A stretch of DNA of 64,000 nucleotides from Xanthomonas sp. XNM01 (GCF_014851915.1 NZ_JACVAP010000002.1:124001-188000); one strand, 5' to 3'. Positions 37,653 to 48,203 are shown, counted from the stretch's first letter. A program made the numbers and translations. The notes: generated by a model not told the origin, from the sequence alone.

Positions 37653-37791
37653 GGAGGGCCGCAGCATGCCGGCGGCCTGTGGCGGGCGGGTGAATCGACG
37701 GTTAATCCGCAGTGTTCCGGCAACGACGGTCGATCACAGGCCCGGCCGCTACCATATGCCGATAGACCTCGATTGTCCTGTGGAGTTTCCC

Positions 37792-38076
37792 GTGACAGAC
37801 AGCACCGCCCCGACCATCACCATCTACTCGACCGCCATCTGCCCGTACTGCGTGGCGGCCAAGAACTTCCTCAAGAGCCAGGGCCGCGAGTGGACCGAGA
37901 TCCGCATCGACCTGGATCCGGCCGAGCGCGAGAAGATGCTCGCCAGGGCGCGCCGCACCAGCGTGCCGCAGATCTTCGTCGGCGACACCCACGTCGGCGG
38001 CTACGACGACATGATCGCGCTGCACCGCGCTGGCGGGCTGCTGCCGCTGCTGGACGGGCAGGGGAGCCAGGCATGA
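37792..38076 (+). CDS. grxC: Glutaredoxin 3-like (GrxC)
   Basis: A 94-residue dithiol glutaredoxin with active site CPYC at about residues 17-20 (STAICPYCVAAKNFL), the cis-Pro segment TSVPQIFVG and the GSH-binding GGYDDM. It reduces disulfides with glutathione. The start is GTG 37792 with TGGAG five bases before it; an upstream in-frame ATG at 37757 would add residues not found in the family. It overlaps the next gene by ATGA. Confidence 0.93.
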   Translation: MTDSTAPTITIYSTAICPYCVAAKNFLKSQGREWTEIRIDLDPAEREKMLARARRTSVPQIFVGDTHVGGYDDMIALHRAGGLLPLLDGQGSQA

Positions 38077-38474
38077 GCGCTTCGGACCAGGGCGAGCAGG
38101 ACCGCGTCGCCGCCTTCACCGAGTTCCGCCAGCGGATGAACCAGCGGATCCTGGCCGAGCCCAACCAGGTGGTGCGGCGCTTCTTCGCGCTCGACACCCA
38201 GACCTACCAGGCCGGCGCGCTGGACGTGAAGACCAAGGAGCTGCTGGGCCTGGTCGCCTCGCTGGTGCTGCGCTGCGACGACTGCATCAGCTACCACGTG
38301 GCCCAGTGCAAGGAGGCCGGGGTGAGCCGCGAGGAATTCTTCGAGACCTTCTCGGTCGGCCTGGTCGTCGGCGGCTCGATCGTGATCCCGCACCTGCGCC
38401 GCGCGGTCGATTTCCTGGACCAGCTCGAAACGGGCGGTGCGCCGGTGGCCGCGCCCGGGCACGACCACGGCTGA
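38073..38474 (+). CDS. Carboxymuconolactone decarboxylase/AhpD-like protein
   Basis: A 133-residue helical protein with RCDDCISYHVAQC, the CxxC...H signature of AhpD-like thiol oxidoreductases, at about residue 69. AhpD-type proteins pass electrons to peroxiredoxins. Coupling to grxC (ATGA) supports a thiol-redox role rather than aromatic catabolism. The C-terminus ends in HDHG. The electron partner is unknown. Confidence 0.88.
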   Translation: MSASDQGEQDRVAAFTEFRQRMNQRILAEPNQVVRRFFALDTQTYQAGALDVKTKELLGLVASLVLRCDDCISYHVAQCKEAGVSREEFFETFSVGLVVGGSIVIPHLRRAVDFLDQLETGGAPVAAPGHDHG

Positions 38475-38578
38475 CGTCCCGCGGCTGGACGCCGGTCTGG
38501 TGTCTGCGCCGCCGGCGCATGTCCACGGGCGATGGCGCCAGCCGACGGCGCCCATCCGGCCCCCCTCCAAAGGTCGAT

Positions 38579-38608
38579 TTGGGGCCAGTACCGGCGATCG
38601 GGCATAAT
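38579..38608 (+). promoter_or_regulatory. Likely promoter of the isocitrate dehydrogenase gene
   Basis: TTGGGG (38579-38584), 18-base spacer, CATAAT (38603-38608), about 80 bases before the start codon. The -10 is good and the -35 fair. No operator is recognised. Confidence 0.5.
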
Positions 38609-38686
38609 TTCACCACTGCTTTGCTCCCATTCCCCCTGCGCCGCCCCCGTTCCGAGGGTGTGCGCCCGTTCCGGAAAACACATTCC

Positions 38687-39691
38687 ATGACGCAGAAAAT
38701 CACGGTCATCCGCGGCGATGGCATCGGCCCGGAGATCATGGACGCGACCCTGCACGTGCTGTCCAAGCTCGATACCGGCCTGGAGTACGAGGACGCCGAC
38801 GCCGGCCTGGCCGCGCTGGAGAAGCACGGCGACCTGATGCCCCCGGTGACCCTGGATTCGATCGCGCGCAACAAGGTGGCGCTGAAGAGCCCGCTGACCA
38901 CGCCGGTCGGTGGCGGCTTCACCTCGATCAACGTCAGCCTGCGCCGGCACTTCGACCTGTACGCCAACGTCCGCCCGGCGCACACCTTCCCGAACACCAA
39001 GGCGCGCTTCGACAACGTCAACCTGATCACGGTGCGCGAGAACACCGAGGGCGCCTACCTGGCCGAAGGCCAGGAAGTGTCGGCCGACGGCGAGACCGCG
39101 TTTTCCGGCACCCGCATCACCCGCAAGGGCTCCGAGCGCATCGTGCGCTACGCCTTCGAGCTGGCCCGCAGCACCGGCCGCAAGAAGGTCACCGCGGTGC
39201 ACAAGGCCAACATCATCAAGTCGACTTCGGGCCTGTTCCTGAACGTCGCCCGTGAAGTGGCGGCCAAGTACCCGGACATTGAGTTCCAGGAAATGATCGT
39301 CGACAACACCTGCATGCAGCTGGTGATGCGCCCCGAGCAGTTCGACATCATCGTGACCACCAACCTGTTCGGCGACATCATCTCCGACCTGTGCGCCGGC
39401 CTGGTCGGCGGCCTGGGCCTGGCCCCGGGCGCCAACATCGGCGAGAACGCGGCGATCTTCGAAGCCGTGCACGGCACCGCGCCGGACATCGCCGGCCAGG
39501 GCAAGGCCAACCCCTGCGCGCTGCTGCTGGCGGCCGCGCAGATGCTGGACCACATCGGCCAGCCGGAAAACGCCGAGCGCCTGCGCAAGGCCATCGTGGC
39601 GACCATGGAAGCCAAGGACTCGCTGACCGGCGACCTGGGCGGCACCGGTACCACGATGGCGTTCGCCAACGCGATCGCCAGCCGCCTCTGA
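38687..39691 (+). CDS. icd: Isocitrate dehydrogenase (short, probably NAD-dependent form)
   Basis: A 334-residue member of the isocitrate/isopropylmalate dehydrogenase family that makes 2-oxoglutarate. N-terminal ITVIRGDGIGPEIMDA, the substrate-binding NVRPAHTFPNTKARFD / ENTEGAYLAEGQE region, the catalytic KANIIKSTSG and metal-binding NLFGDIISDL are all present. The length and EAVHGTAPDIAGQGKANPCA segment fit the short homodimeric form rather than the 416-residue NADP enzyme. Cofactor choice is inferred. The terminator follows directly. Confidence 0.92.
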   Translation: MTQKITVIRGDGIGPEIMDATLHVLSKLDTGLEYEDADAGLAALEKHGDLMPPVTLDSIARNKVALKSPLTTPVGGGFTSINVSLRRHFDLYANVRPAHTFPNTKARFDNVNLITVRENTEGAYLAEGQEVSADGETAFSGTRITRKGSERIVRYAFELARSTGRKKVTAVHKANIIKSTSGLFLNVAREVAAKYPDIEFQEMIVDNTCMQLVMRPEQFDIIVTTNLFGDIISDLCAGLVGGLGLAPGANIGENAAIFEAVHGTAPDIAGQGKANPCALLLAAAQMLDHIGQPENAERLRKAIVATMEAKDSLTGDLGGTGTTMAFANAIASRL

Positions 39692-39720
39692 GGCCGCTGC
39701 CGGACATCGCGGGCTGATCG

Positions 39721-39752
39721 GAACGGGGCGCTTCGGCGCCCCGTTCTGTTTT
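39721..39752 (+). terminator. Rho-independent terminator after icd
   Basis: GAACGGGGCGC, loop TTCG, GCGCCCCGTTC, then TGTTTTCG. A perfect 11-bp stem with a T-rich tail, 30 bases after the stop. Confidence 0.92.
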
Positions 39753-39991
39753 CGTGCGCGCGGCGCACCTCGGCATCAGCTGGGCCTGCTGCGGATGCCG
39801 TTGGGGGTGTGCTGCGATGCTGCCGGTTCCGACACGATGACGGTCGCCCGCCAGCGTCTTCTCTGGCGGCGAGGCGCTCTTCTCACGTGGGGCCCGGTTG
39901 CCGGCGGCCTCCGTGACGGCCGGGGCACGTCTGGCGAGGGCTTCGCTCTGGTCCCGGCCGCATGGACTGGACGGGGAAGGGAGCGCGCAGG

Positions 39992-40022
39992 CGCAAACGA
40001 AAACGGGCGCCCTGGGGCGCCC
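39992..40022 (-). terminator. Rho-independent terminator after the Bax-inhibitor-1 gene
   Basis: On the minus strand GGGCGCC, loop CCAG, GGCGCCC, then GTTTTCGTTTGC. It ends the BI-1 gene. The 240 bases between this and the icd terminator hold no visible gene. Confidence 0.88.
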
Positions 40023-40048
40023 GCTCCGGATCGATGAGGCGGCGACCG

Positions 40049-40813
40049 TCAGTCGCGCGACTGCAGCTTGGCCAGCAGGCGCAGGAACTCGATGTACAGC
40101 CACACCAGGGTGACCATCAGGCCGAACGCGCCGTACCACTCCATGTACTTCGGTGCGCGCGCCTGCACGCCCGACTCGATGAAGTCGAAATCCAGCACCA
40201 GGTTCAGCGCGGCGATGACCACCACGAACAGGCTGAAGCCGATTCCGATCAGGCCCGACTCGTGGATGTAGGGCACGTTCACACCGAACAGGCCCAGCAC
40301 CAGCGTCGCCAGATAGACCAGGAAGATGCCGCCGGTCGCGGCGACCACGCCCATCTTGAAGTTCTCGGTGGCCTTGATCAGGCCGCTGCGATAGGCGAAC
40401 AGCATCGCGAACAGCGTGCCGAAGGTCAGCACCACGGCCTGGAACACGATGCCGTCGAAACGCGCGTCGAAGATCGCCGAGATCGCGCCGAGGAAGAAGC
40501 CTTCGACCAGCGCGTACAGCGGCGCGGTGACCGGCGCCCAGGTCTTCTTGAAGATCGTGACGAGCGACAGCACCAGGCCGCCGATCAGGCCGCCCCACAG
40601 ATAGATCGCCGAGCCGGGCGCGATCTCGCCGGTCGGGGTGATCGTCTGGCTCCAGGCGAACGCCGCGGTCAGCACGCACAGCAGCAGCAGGATGCCGGTG
40701 CGGTTGACGGTGCCGTTGAGGGTCATGACCTCGGTGTCGCCGCCGGTGACGACGGTCCCGCTGCCGAGATCGAGGAAGGTGGATTCCTTGAGGGCCGGAT
40801 TGGCGCTGCGCAT
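40049..40813 (-). CDS. Bax inhibitor-1/YccA-like membrane protein
   Basis: A 254-residue protein. A 40-residue polar N-terminus precedes seven hydrophobic segments. The plan (TGILLLLCVLTAAFAWSQTI, LVEGFFLGAISAIFD, AIFDARFDGIVFQAVVLTFG) matches the Bax inhibitor-1 family, bacterial subgroup with GVQARAPKYMEWYGAFGLMV near the end. YccA-type members modulate FtsH protease or ion leakage; the exact role here is unknown. The start is ATG 40813, before the family's first conserved residues. Confidence 0.9.
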   Translation of the reverse strand: MRSANPALKESTFLDLGSGTVVTGGDTEVMTLNGTVNRTGILLLLCVLTAAFAWSQTITPTGEIAPGSAIYLWGGLIGGLVLSLVTIFKKTWAPVTAPLYALVEGFFLGAISAIFDARFDGIVFQAVVLTFGTLFAMLFAYRSGLIKATENFKMGVVAATGGIFLVYLATLVLGLFGVNVPYIHESGLIGIGFSLFVVVIAALNLVLDFDFIESGVQARAPKYMEWYGAFGLMVTLVWLYIEFLRLLAKLQSRD

Positions 40814-41024
40814 GGGCGTCCTTTTCGTGTGTGACCTGATGAACGGACAGGATACACGGCCCTGACGGCGGCTTCCGGTGAACCCTGGCCCCGACGTTGC
40901 AGGGCGGCTGGCCGGACGAGTCGGCAGGCACGTGGGCAGCAGGAGTGGGCGGGAGCGGCACGCCGGCCGCGGGGCGGACAAGGGCGGCGGCATGCCGTCA
41001 TCCAGCGGGCGCTTCGAGCGGCGC

Positions 41025-41110
41025 TGGTGCGAAAGGCGGGACTCGAACCCGCACGGGGGTTACCCGCTGGAACCTAAATCCAGTGCGTCTACCAATTCCG
41101 CCACTTTCGC
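41025..41110 (-). tRNA. tRNA-Leu (UAG), CCA encoded
   Basis: Acceptor GCGAAAG/CTTTCGC, anticodon stem CTGGA/TCCAG with loop TTTAGGT (anticodon TAG), long variable arm and GGTTCGAGTCC T arm. 86 bases including CCA. Confidence 0.96.
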
Positions 41111-41206
41111 AGGTCGCGCATTCTAACCAACCGGACGGCGCGTGTCGGCTGCCGCGAGGTCGCATGCCGCATCCGTCCTATCCTGGCGACGCGGATGGAC
41201 ACAACG

Positions 41207-41234
41207 AAAAACGCCCGGCGAACCGGGCGTTTTT
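41207..41234. terminator. Bidirectional terminator between tRNA-Lys and tRNA-Leu
   Basis: AAAAACGCCCGG, loop CGAA, CCGGGCGTTTTT: perfect stem with A and T flanks. On the minus strand it follows tRNA-Lys by eight bases, so tRNA-Leu probably needs its own promoter in the 95-base gap. Confidence 0.9.
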
Positions 41235-41241
41235 CTGTTTC

Positions 41242-41317
41242 TGGTGGGCCGTCAAGGATTCGAACCTTGGACCTATTGATTAAGAGTCAACTGCTCTACC
41301 AACTGAGCTAACGGCCC
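41242..41317 (-). tRNA. tRNA-Lys (CUU), CCA encoded
   Basis: Acceptor GGGCCGT/ACGGCCC, anticodon loop CTCTTAA (anticodon CTT), T arm GGTTCGAATCC, CCA encoded. 76 bases. Confidence 0.95.
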
Positions 41318-41396
41318 TGAAACTTAGGCTGCGCATTCTAGCAGGTTCTGCTGTCCTGGCAACCCCTCGATCGAAAAAAGATCGAGTCTGAAAGGG

Positions 41397-41473
41397 TGGG
41401 GTGGCTGAGGGGATTCGAACCCCCGACCACTGGAATCACAATCCAGTACTCTAACCAACTGAGCTACAGCCAC
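41397..41473 (-). tRNA. tRNA-His (GUG), CCA encoded
   Basis: Acceptor GTGGCTG/CAGCCAC with discriminator C and an encoded G at -1 (41474), as expected for tRNA-His. Anticodon loop TTGTGAT (anticodon GTG). Confidence 0.96.
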
Positions 41474-41513
41474 CACCGATACTGCAAAACCACCTGTTCC
41501 GCCGGAGCCCCAC

Positions 41514-41590
41514 TGGCGCGCCCGGCAGGACTCGAACCTGCAACCGCCGGCTTAGAAGGCCGGTGCTCTATCCGGTTGAGCTACGGGCGC
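41514..41590 (-). tRNA. tRNA-Arg (UCU), CCA encoded
   Basis: Acceptor GCGCCCG/CGGGCGC, anticodon stem CCGGC/GCCGG, loop CTTCTAA (anticodon TCT), CCA encoded. 77 bases. Confidence 0.96.
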
Positions 41591-41627
41591 ACAACCTTGA
41601 AAGTCGCTGCGACCGCCTGGCGGCGGA

Positions 41628-41704
41628 TGGTCGGGGTAGAGGGATTCGAACCCCCGACATCCTGCTCCCAAAGCAGGCGCGCTACCAGACTGCGCTATAC
41701 CCCG
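41628..41704 (-). tRNA. tRNA-Pro (UGG), CCA encoded
   Basis: Acceptor CGGGGTA/TACCCCG, anticodon stem CCTGC/GCAGG, loop TTTGGGA (anticodon TGG), CCA encoded. First of the five-tRNA minus-strand cluster Pro-Arg-His-Lys-Leu. Confidence 0.96.
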
Positions 41705-41958
41705 GTGTTGCCGGGCCAGGCTGCCCAGAGACTCGCCTGAGCCCTGCTTCCCGAAGCCTGAGCCCCGGGAAGGCCGGCTATTGTGTGGATCGCCGCAGGG
41801 GCTGTCAATGGGATGTTTGCGTCAGGCTGGCGCGGTGGGCGCCGATCGGCCAAACTAGCGCGTTCCGCCGGTGCCCGCGTGGGTTTCCGGCTCGCGTTCC
41901 ATCACCGTCCAACCGTCACAGGCCGAGGCAGGCGCCCGGCAGCAGGAGCACGTACACC

Positions 41959-43254
41959 ATGCAAGTCTCTGTCGAATCCACCGGCAACCTCGAACGTCGC
42001 ATGAATTTCAGCCTGCCGGCAGAGCAGCTGGAAGACGGTGTCAGCGGCCGCCTGCGCGAGATCGCGCGCACCGCGCGCATCAAGGGCTTCCGGCCAGGCA
42101 AGGTCCCGACCAAGGTGATCGAGCAGCGCTTCGGCGAGCAGGTCAAGGCCGAGGTGCTGAACGGCCTGCTGCGGCAGACCTTCGATTCGGCGGTGCGCGA
42201 GAACGCGCTGCAGCTGGCCGGCAACCCGCAGATCGACCGCAGCGGCGAAGGCGAGCTGGACTTCGTGGCGACTTTCGAGGTGGTGCCGGACTTCGGCGAC
42301 ATCGACGTGGCCAAGCTGAGCGTGGTCCGCCACGTGGCCGAGGTCACCGACGCCGACATCGACCAGATGATCGAGAATCTGCGCCTGCAGCGCCGGACCT
42401 GGAACAAGGTCGACCGCGCGGCACAGGATGGCGATCTGGTGTCGGGCGAAGCCTGGAGCGAGGCCGATGGCGAGCGCCTGCCGGCCGAAGGCACCGACAA
42501 GGTCAACACCGTGATCGGCTCCGGCGGCGTGCTGCCGGCGCTGGAGCAGGCCCTGATCGGCCTGGTTGTCGGCACCGAGAGCGCGGTCGACGTCGAATTC
42601 CCGTCCAACTGGCGCCAGACCCAGCTGGCCGGCAAGACCGCCAAGGTGCACGTCACCCTGTCGCAGGTCTCCGAGCCGGTGCTGCCGGAGGTCGATGCGG
42701 CCTTCATCAAGAGCTTTGGTGTGAAGGGTGGCAACGTCGAGCAGTTCCGCGCCGACATCCGCACCAACCTGGAGCGCGAGCTCAAGGGGGCGCTGATGGG
42801 CCGCCTGCGCCGCGAAGTCGGCGAGCAGCTGGTGTCCACCTACGCCCACGTGGAGCTGCCGCCGCGCCTGGTCGAGAACGAGGCCCGCGGCATGCTGGCC
42901 CAGCAGATCGAGCAGATCCGCCGTGGCGGCCGCGACCCCGGCCAGCCCCCGGCCAATGCGCACCAGCAGTTCATCGAGCCGGCGCGCAAGCGCGTCCTGG
43001 CCGGCCTGCTGGTGGGCGAGGTCGCCCGTCGCAATGAGCTGCGGCTGGACCCCAAGCGCCTGAACGAGACGCTGCGCCTGATCGCCTCGACCTACGAAGA
43101 GCCGGAACAGGTCATTGAGATGTACCGCAACGACCCCCAGCTCATGTCCGGCCTGCAGGGGCGCGTGATGGAAGAGCAGGTGATCGACTGGATCGCCGAG
43201 CGCGCCCAGCACACCGAAACCCCGCTGTCGTTCCAGGAAGCGATCCGCGGATGA
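41959..43254 (+). CDS. tig: Trigger factor
   Basis: A 431-residue ribosome-bound chaperone and prolyl isomerase. The ribosome-docking signature [12 protein letters not shown] lies at about residues 38-49. The PPIase domain (about 150-245) shows [14 protein letters not shown] and the arm region follows to the end. It binds nascent chains at the exit tunnel. It opens the order tig-clpP-clpX-lon. The start is ATG 41959 ([14 protein letters not shown]), the universal N-terminus. Confidence 0.97.
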   Translation: MQVSVESTGNLERRMNFSLPAEQLEDGVSGRLREIARTARIKGFRPGKVPTKVIEQRFGEQVKAEVLNGLLRQTFDSAVRENALQLAGNPQIDRSGEGELDFVATFEVVPDFGDIDVAKLSVVRHVAEVTDADIDQMIENLRLQRRTWNKVDRAAQDGDLVSGEAWSEADGERLPAEGTDKVNTVIGSGGVLPALEQALIGLVVGTESAVDVEFPSNWRQTQLAGKTAKVHVTLSQVSEPVLPEVDAAFIKSFGVKGGNVEQFRADIRTNLERELKGALMGRLRREVGEQLVSTYAHVELPPRLVENEARGMLAQQIEQIRRGGRDPGQPPANAHQQFIEPARKRVLAGLLVGEVARRNELRLDPKRLNETLRLIASTYEEPEQVIEMYRNDPQLMSGLQGRVMEEQVIDWIAERAQHTETPLSFQEAIRG

Positions 43255-43363
43255 TGGCGGCCGCCGTGGCGCATGACCCTCCGGGGTGGTGCGCCATGGC
43301 GCTGCGGGAATCCGGCGCGCCCGCGCCGGGCCCAATCTGAACTTTGCAGAGGCGCAAGCACCG

Positions 43364-43993
43364 ATGAGCATGATTCCGACCCAAGCCCTGAACCTGGTGC
43401 CGATGGTGGTCGAGCAGACCAGCCGCGGCGAGCGCGCCTACGACATCTATTCGCGCCTGCTCAAGGAGCGGGTGATCTTCCTCGTCGGCCCGGTCGAAGA
43501 CCACGTGGCCAACGTGATCATCGCGCAGATGCTGTTCCTCGAGGCCGAGAACCCCGAGAAGGACATCAGCCTGTACATCAACTCGCCCGGTGGCCTGGTC
43601 ACCGCGGGCATGGCGATCTACGACACCATGCAGTACATCAAGCCGGACGTGAGCACGATCTGCGTCGGCCAGGCGGCCTCGATGGGCGCGGTGCTGCTGT
43701 CGGCAGGTGCGGCCGGCAAGCGTTACGCGCTGCCGAACTCGCGGGTGATGATCCACCAGCCGCTGGGCGGCTTCCAGGGCCAGGCCACCGACATCGACAT
43801 CCACGCGCGCGAGATCCTCAGCATGCGCGCGCGCCTGAACGAGATCCTCGCCCACCACACCGGCCAGAGCATCGAGACCATCGCCCGCGACACCGAGCGC
43901 GACAACTTCAAGAGCGCCGCCGAGGCCCAGGCCTACGGTCTGGTCGACCAGGTGCTGGAGCGTCGTCCTGACGAGACCATCCAGGCCGGCTGA
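43364..43993 (+). CDS. clpP: ATP-dependent Clp protease proteolytic subunit
   Basis: A 209-residue serine protease that forms the tetradecameric chamber of ClpXP. The triad is visible: Ser in [11 protein letters not shown] (about residue 106), His in VMIHQPLGG (about 131), Asp in ARDTERDNF (about 180). A short propeptide-like N-terminus ([13 protein letters not shown]) precedes the core. ATG 43364 is used; ATG 43370 is in frame two codons on. It lies 109 bases after tig. Confidence 0.97.
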   Translation: MSMIPTQALNLVPMVVEQTSRGERAYDIYSRLLKERVIFLVGPVEDHVANVIIAQMLFLEAENPEKDISLYINSPGGLVTAGMAIYDTMQYIKPDVSTICVGQAASMGAVLLSAGAAGKRYALPNSRVMIHQPLGGFQGQATDIDIHAREILSMRARLNEILAHHTGQSIETIARDTERDNFKSAAEAQAYGLVDQVLERRPDETIQAG

Positions 43994-44146
43994 CATCGCG
44001 GCATCCATCTTGCGGACGAGCTGCCGGATGGCGCCCCGTCACGCTGCAAAAGGCAGGCCCGGCGCGCCTCTGGCGTGGTTCCGGCCCTGTGCTATTCTCG
44101 AACCGAAGTCCCGTCAGCGCGGGCAGCACCACTGGACAAGCGAAGC

Positions 44147-45436
44147 ATGAGCGAAGACCGCCAGGGCCGTTCCGGCGACAGCACCAAGATCCTTTACTGC
44201 TCTTTCTGCGGGAAGAGCCAGCACGAGGTGCGCAAGCTGATCGCCGGCCCGAGCGTGTTCATCTGCGATGAATGCGTCGAACTGTGCAACGACATCATCC
44301 GCGAGGAACTCGAGGAGAAGGCGCAGTCGGCGCGTAGCTCGCTGCCCAAGCCGCGCGAGATCCTCGAGGTCCTCGACCAGTACGTGATCGGTCAGCAGCG
44401 GGCGAAGAAGACGCTCGCCGTGGCCGTGTACAACCATTACAAGCGGATCGAGAGCCGGCAGCGCAACGAGGACGTCGAGCTGTCGAAGTCCAACATCCTG
44501 CTGGTCGGCCCGACCGGCTCGGGCAAGACGCTGCTGGCCGAGACGCTGGCGCGCCTGCTCAACGTGCCGTTCACGATCGCCGATGCGACCACGCTGACCG
44601 AAGCCGGCTACGTCGGCGAGGACGTGGAGAACATCATCCAGAAGCTGCTGCAGAAGTGCGACTACGACGTCGACAAGGCGCAGCAGGGCATCGTCTACAT
44701 CGACGAGATCGACAAGATCTCACGCAAGAGCGAGAACCCGTCGATCACTCGCGACGTGTCCGGCGAAGGCGTGCAGCAGGCGTTGCTGAAGCTGATCGAG
44801 GGCACCGTCGCCAGCGTGCCGCCGCAGGGCGGGCGCAAGCATCCGCAGCAGGAGTTCCTGCAGGTCGACACCAAGAACATCCTGTTCATCGTCGGTGGCG
44901 CGTTTGCCGGTCTGGACAAGGTGATCCAGCAGCGCAGCACCGAGGCGGGCGGCATCGGTTTCGGCGCCAAGGTCAAGAGCACCGAGCGCAAGGCCGACAC
45001 CGGCAAGCTGCTGGCCGAGGTCGAGCCGGAAGACCTGATCAAGTTCGGCCTGATCCCCGAGTTCGTTGGCCGCCTGCCGGTGGTCGCGACCCTGGAGGAG
45101 CTGGATGAGCCGGCGCTGATCAAGATCCTGACCGAACCGAAGAACGCCATCACCAAGCAGTTCAAGAAGCTGTTCGAGATGGAGAACGTCGAGCTGGAGT
45201 TCCGTCCGGACGCCCTGTCCGCGATCGCGAAGAAGGCGCTCAAGCGCAAGACCGGCGCGCGTGGCCTGCGCACCATCGTCGAGTCGGTGCTGCTCGATAC
45301 GATGTACGACCTGCCGTCGGCCGAGAACGTCAGCAAGGTCGTGGTCGACGAGTCGGTGATCGAGCACAAGACCGAGCCGTACCTGATCTACCAGACCCCG
45401 GCCGCGGCACCGCCGAAGGCCGCCTCTGGCGACTGA
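44147..45436 (+). CDS. clpX: Clp protease ATP-binding subunit ClpX
   Basis: A 429-residue AAA+ unfoldase. The N-terminal zinc-binding domain has CSFCGKSQ and ICDECVELC. Walker [13 protein letters not shown] (about residue 118), pore loop GYVGED, Walker [10 protein letters not shown], the RKH loop GGRKHPQQ and the ClpP-docking IGF loop GGIGFGAKV are all present. A -10-like TATTCT lies at about 44092. It partners ClpP encoded 153 bases upstream. Confidence 0.98.
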   Translation: MSEDRQGRSGDSTKILYCSFCGKSQHEVRKLIAGPSVFICDECVELCNDIIREELEEKAQSARSSLPKPREILEVLDQYVIGQQRAKKTLAVAVYNHYKRIESRQRNEDVELSKSNILLVGPTGSGKTLLAETLARLLNVPFTIADATTLTEAGYVGEDVENIIQKLLQKCDYDVDKAQQGIVYIDEIDKISRKSENPSITRDVSGEGVQQALLKLIEGTVASVPPQGGRKHPQQEFLQVDTKNILFIVGGAFAGLDKVIQQRSTEAGGIGFGAKVKSTERKADTGKLLAEVEPEDLIKFGLIPEFVGRLPVVATLEELDEPALIKILTEPKNAITKQFKKLFEMENVELEFRPDALSAIAKKALKRKTGARGLRTIVESVLLDTMYDLPSAENVSKVVVDESVIEHKTEPYLIYQTPAAAPPKAASGD

Positions 45437-45560
45437 TCGGGGCGGGCCGTACGCGGCCGACAACCGGGATCGACCTGCCGGGTCCGCGCGCTGCGCGGGC
45501 CCGGTCTCGTTTCCGGGGTTTGCTGCAAGTCGTTGAAAAGATTCGATTCATGCCGCGCTG

Positions 45561-45587
45561 CTTGCAAGCGTTCGTGGCTGCCCCCAT
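45561..45587 (+). promoter_or_regulatory. Sigma-32 (heat-shock) type promoter of lon
   Basis: CTTGCAA (45561-45567), 14-base spacer, CCCCAT followed by AA (45582-45589). This closely fits the RpoH consensus CTTGAAA-N11-16-CCCCATnT and lies 48 bases before the lon ATG. Confidence 0.82.
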
Positions 45588-45634
45588 AACGGGGCGAGGA
45601 CGGTCCGACCGTCATCCACGCTTCCGGAGTTCCC

Positions 45635-48112
45635 ATGTCCCGATCCCGTTCCGACGCCCTCGAACTGCCCGTCCTGCCGCTGCGGGATGTGGTGGTGTTT
45701 CCGCATATGGTGATCCCGCTGTTCGTCGGCCGGGACAAGTCGATGCGGGCGCTCGAGCAGGCGATGGAGGCCGACAAGCAGATTCTGCTGGTCGCCCAGA
45801 AATCCGCCGAGACCGACGATCCGGAGGCTGGCGACCTGTACACGGTCGGCACGCTGGCCACGGTGCTGCAGCTGCTCAAGCTGCCGGACGGCACGATCAA
45901 GGTGCTGGTGGAAGGCACGGCGCGCGTGGCGGTCAGCCGGATCGTCGAGCAGGACGGCGCGCTGCACGGCCGCGGCGAGCTGATCGAGCGCGGCACCGAG
46001 CGCGAAGAGCGCGAGGTCGAGGCCATCGCGCGGACGCTGATGAGTCTGTTCGAGCAGTACGTCAAGACCAACCGCAAGCTGCCGCCGGAACTGCTGCAGA
46101 CCCTGGCCGGCATCGACGAGGCCGGTCGCCTGGCCGATACCGTGTCGGCCCATGTCGGCGTGCGCCTGTCGGACAAGCAGCGGCTGCTGGAAAGCGCCGA
46201 TGTGGGCGAGCGGCTGGAGCTGCTGGTCGGCCTGGTCGAGGGTGAGATCGACGTGCAGCAGATGGAGAAGCGCATCCGCGGCCGGGTCAAGTCGCAGATG
46301 GAGAAGAGCCAGCGCGAGTACTACCTCAACGAACAGATGAAGGCCATCCAGAAGGAACTGGGTGACCTGGACGATGCACCGGGCGAGCTGGAGGAACTGG
46401 CGCGCAAGGTCGCCGAGGCCGGCATGCCCAAGCCGGTCGAGGCCAAGGCGCGCAACGAGCTGAACAAGCTCAAGCAGATGTCGCCGATGTCGGCCGAGGC
46501 CGCGGTGGTGCGCAACTACCTGGACTGGCTGCTCGGCGTGCCGTGGAAGAAGCGCACCAAGGTGCGCAGGGACCTGAAGGTCGCCCAGGACACGCTGGAC
46601 GCCGACCATTACGGTCTGGAGAAGGTCAAGGAACGCATCCTCGAATACCTTGCGGTGCAGTCGCGGGTGAAGCAGATGAAGGGCCCGATCCTGTGCCTGG
46701 TCGGTCCGCCTGGCGTGGGCAAGACCTCGCTCGGCCAGTCGATCGCCAAGGCCACCAACCGCAAGTTCGTGCGCATGGCGCTGGGTGGCGTGCGCGACGA
46801 GGCGGAGATCCGTGGCCATCGCCGCACTTACGTCGGCTCGATGCCGGGCCGGATCGTGCAGAACCTCAACAAGGTCGGCAGCCGCAACGCGCTGTTCGTG
46901 CTGGACGAGATCGACAAGATGTCGATGGACTTCCGTGGGGATCCGTCCTCGGCGCTGCTGGAAGTGCTCGATCCCGAGCAGAACCACACCTTCAACGACC
47001 ATTACCTGGAAGTCGACCTCGACCTGTCCGAGGTGATGTTCATCGCCACCTCGAACTCGCTGAACATCCCGGGCCCGCTGCTGGACCGCATGGAGGTGAT
47101 CCGCATCCCGGGCTACACCGAGGACGAGAAGCTCAACATCGCGCTGCGCTATCTGGTACCCAAGCAGCTGAAGGCAAATGGCCTGAAGCCGGAGGAACTG
47201 TCGATCGCCGAAAGCGCGGTCCGCGACGTCGTGCGTTACTACACGCGCGAGTCCGGCGTGCGCAACCTCGAGCGCGAGATCGCCAAGATCTGCCGCAAGG
47301 TGGTCAAGGAGATCGCGCTGGCTGGCCCGCAGCCGGCGAAGAAGGCGCCGGCGAAGAAGGGCTCGCGCAAGCAGGCCGCGCTGGTCCAGGTCGAGTCGAG
47401 GAACCTGGACAGGTACCTGGGCGTGCGCCGTTTCGACTACGGCCGCGCCGAGGAGCAGAACGAGATCGGTCTGGTCACCGGCCTGGCCTGGACCGAGGTT
47501 GGCGGCGACCTGCTGCAGATCGAGGCCACGCTGGTGCCGGGCAAGGGGCAGCTGATCCTGACTGGCCAGCTCGGTGACGTGATGAAGGAGTCGGCGTCGG
47601 CCGCGCTGTCGGTCGTGCGCGCGCGTACCGAGCGGCTGGGAATCGAGATCGATTTCCTGCAGAAGCAGGACGTGCATCTGCATGTGCCGGATGGGGCGAC
47701 GCCGAAGGATGGCCCCAGTGCCGGCATCGCGATGGTGACCACGCTGGTGTCGACGCTGACCAAGGTTCCAGTGCGCGCCGACATCGCGATGACCGGCGAG
47801 ATCACCCTGCGTGGCAAGGTCACCGCCATTGGTGGATTGAAGGAGAAGCTGCTCGCGGCACTGCGCGGCGGCATCCGCACCGTGGTGATCCCCGAGGAGA
47901 ACCGCAAGGATCTGGCCGACATTCCGGCCAACGTCACCGACAATCTCGAGATCGTGCCGGTGCGCTGGATCGACGAGGTGCTGGACCTGGCGCTGGAGCG
48001 GCCGCTGGGGCCGAAGGCCGAGGCCAAGCCTTCGAAGGTGCGCACGCGTGCGGTCAAGGGCACGGGCAAGCGAGTGCGCAACGGTGATGAGCGGACCGGG
48101 ATCAAGCACTGA
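45635..48112 (+). CDS. lon: ATP-dependent protease Lon (LonA)
   Basis: An 825-residue LonA. The N-terminal substrate domain ([20 protein letters not shown]) leads to the AAA+ module with Walker [13 protein letters not shown] at about residue 360 and then the protease domain. The catalytic dyad is Ser in [10 protein letters not shown] (about residue 692) and Lys in [10 protein letters not shown] (about 735). A Lys/Ala-rich insertion ([14 protein letters not shown]) separates AAA+ from protease. The C-terminus is basic. It degrades misfolded and regulatory proteins and is probably heat-induced through the promoter above. Confidence 0.98.
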   Translation: MSRSRSDALELPVLPLRDVVVFPHMVIPLFVGRDKSMRALEQAMEADKQILLVAQKSAETDDPEAGDLYTVGTLATVLQLLKLPDGTIKVLVEGTARVAVSRIVEQDGALHGRGELIERGTEREEREVEAIARTLMSLFEQYVKTNRKLPPELLQTLAGIDEAGRLADTVSAHVGVRLSDKQRLLESADVGERLELLVGLVEGEIDVQQMEKRIRGRVKSQMEKSQREYYLNEQMKAIQKELGDLDDAPGELEELARKVAEAGMPKPVEAKARNELNKLKQMSPMSAEAAVVRNYLDWLLGVPWKKRTKVRRDLKVAQDTLDADHYGLEKVKERILEYLAVQSRVKQMKGPILCLVGPPGVGKTSLGQSIAKATNRKFVRMALGGVRDEAEIRGHRRTYVGSMPGRIVQNLNKVGSRNALFVLDEIDKMSMDFRGDPSSALLEVLDPEQNHTFNDHYLEVDLDLSEVMFIATSNSLNIPGPLLDRMEVIRIPGYTEDEKLNIALRYLVPKQLKANGLKPEELSIAESAVRDVVRYYTRESGVRNLEREIAKICRKVVKEIALAGPQPAKKAPAKKGSRKQAALVQVESRNLDRYLGVRRFDYGRAEEQNEIGLVTGLAWTEVGGDLLQIEATLVPGKGQLILTGQLGDVMKESASAALSVVRARTERLGIEIDFLQKQDVHLHVPDGATPKDGPSAGIAMVTTLVSTLTKVPVRADIAMTGEITLRGKVTAIGGLKEKLLAALRGGIRTVVIPEENRKDLADIPANVTDNLEIVPVRWIDEVLDLALERPLGPKAEAKPSKVRTRAVKGTGKRVRNGDERTGIKH

Positions 48113-48141
48113 CCTGGGCCGTTCCATGAATGCGTGTCAAG

Positions 48142-48173
48142 CCTGAAAACCCGCGCCGTTATTGGGTTTTCGG
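48142..48173 (+). terminator. Possible terminator of lon
   Basis: CCTGAAAACCC pairs with GGGTTTTCGG (one wobble) across an 11-base loop, about 30 bases after lon. There is no T run beyond the stem, and it abuts the hupB -35, so termination may be partial. Confidence 0.4.
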
Positions 48174-48174
48174 C

Positions 48175-48203
48175 TTGCGACTCCACACCGCGCCCTGTAT
48201 AAC
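48175..48203 (+). promoter_or_regulatory. Promoter of the HU gene
   Basis: TTGCGA (48175-48180), 17-base spacer, TATAAC (48198-48203). A good sigma-70 match about 120 bases before the start codon. Confidence 0.72.

Noticed and set aside
41025-41704. tRNA cluster as a genomic-island attachment site
   Set aside because: No integrase, no direct repeat of a tRNA 3' end and only housekeeping genes on both sides.
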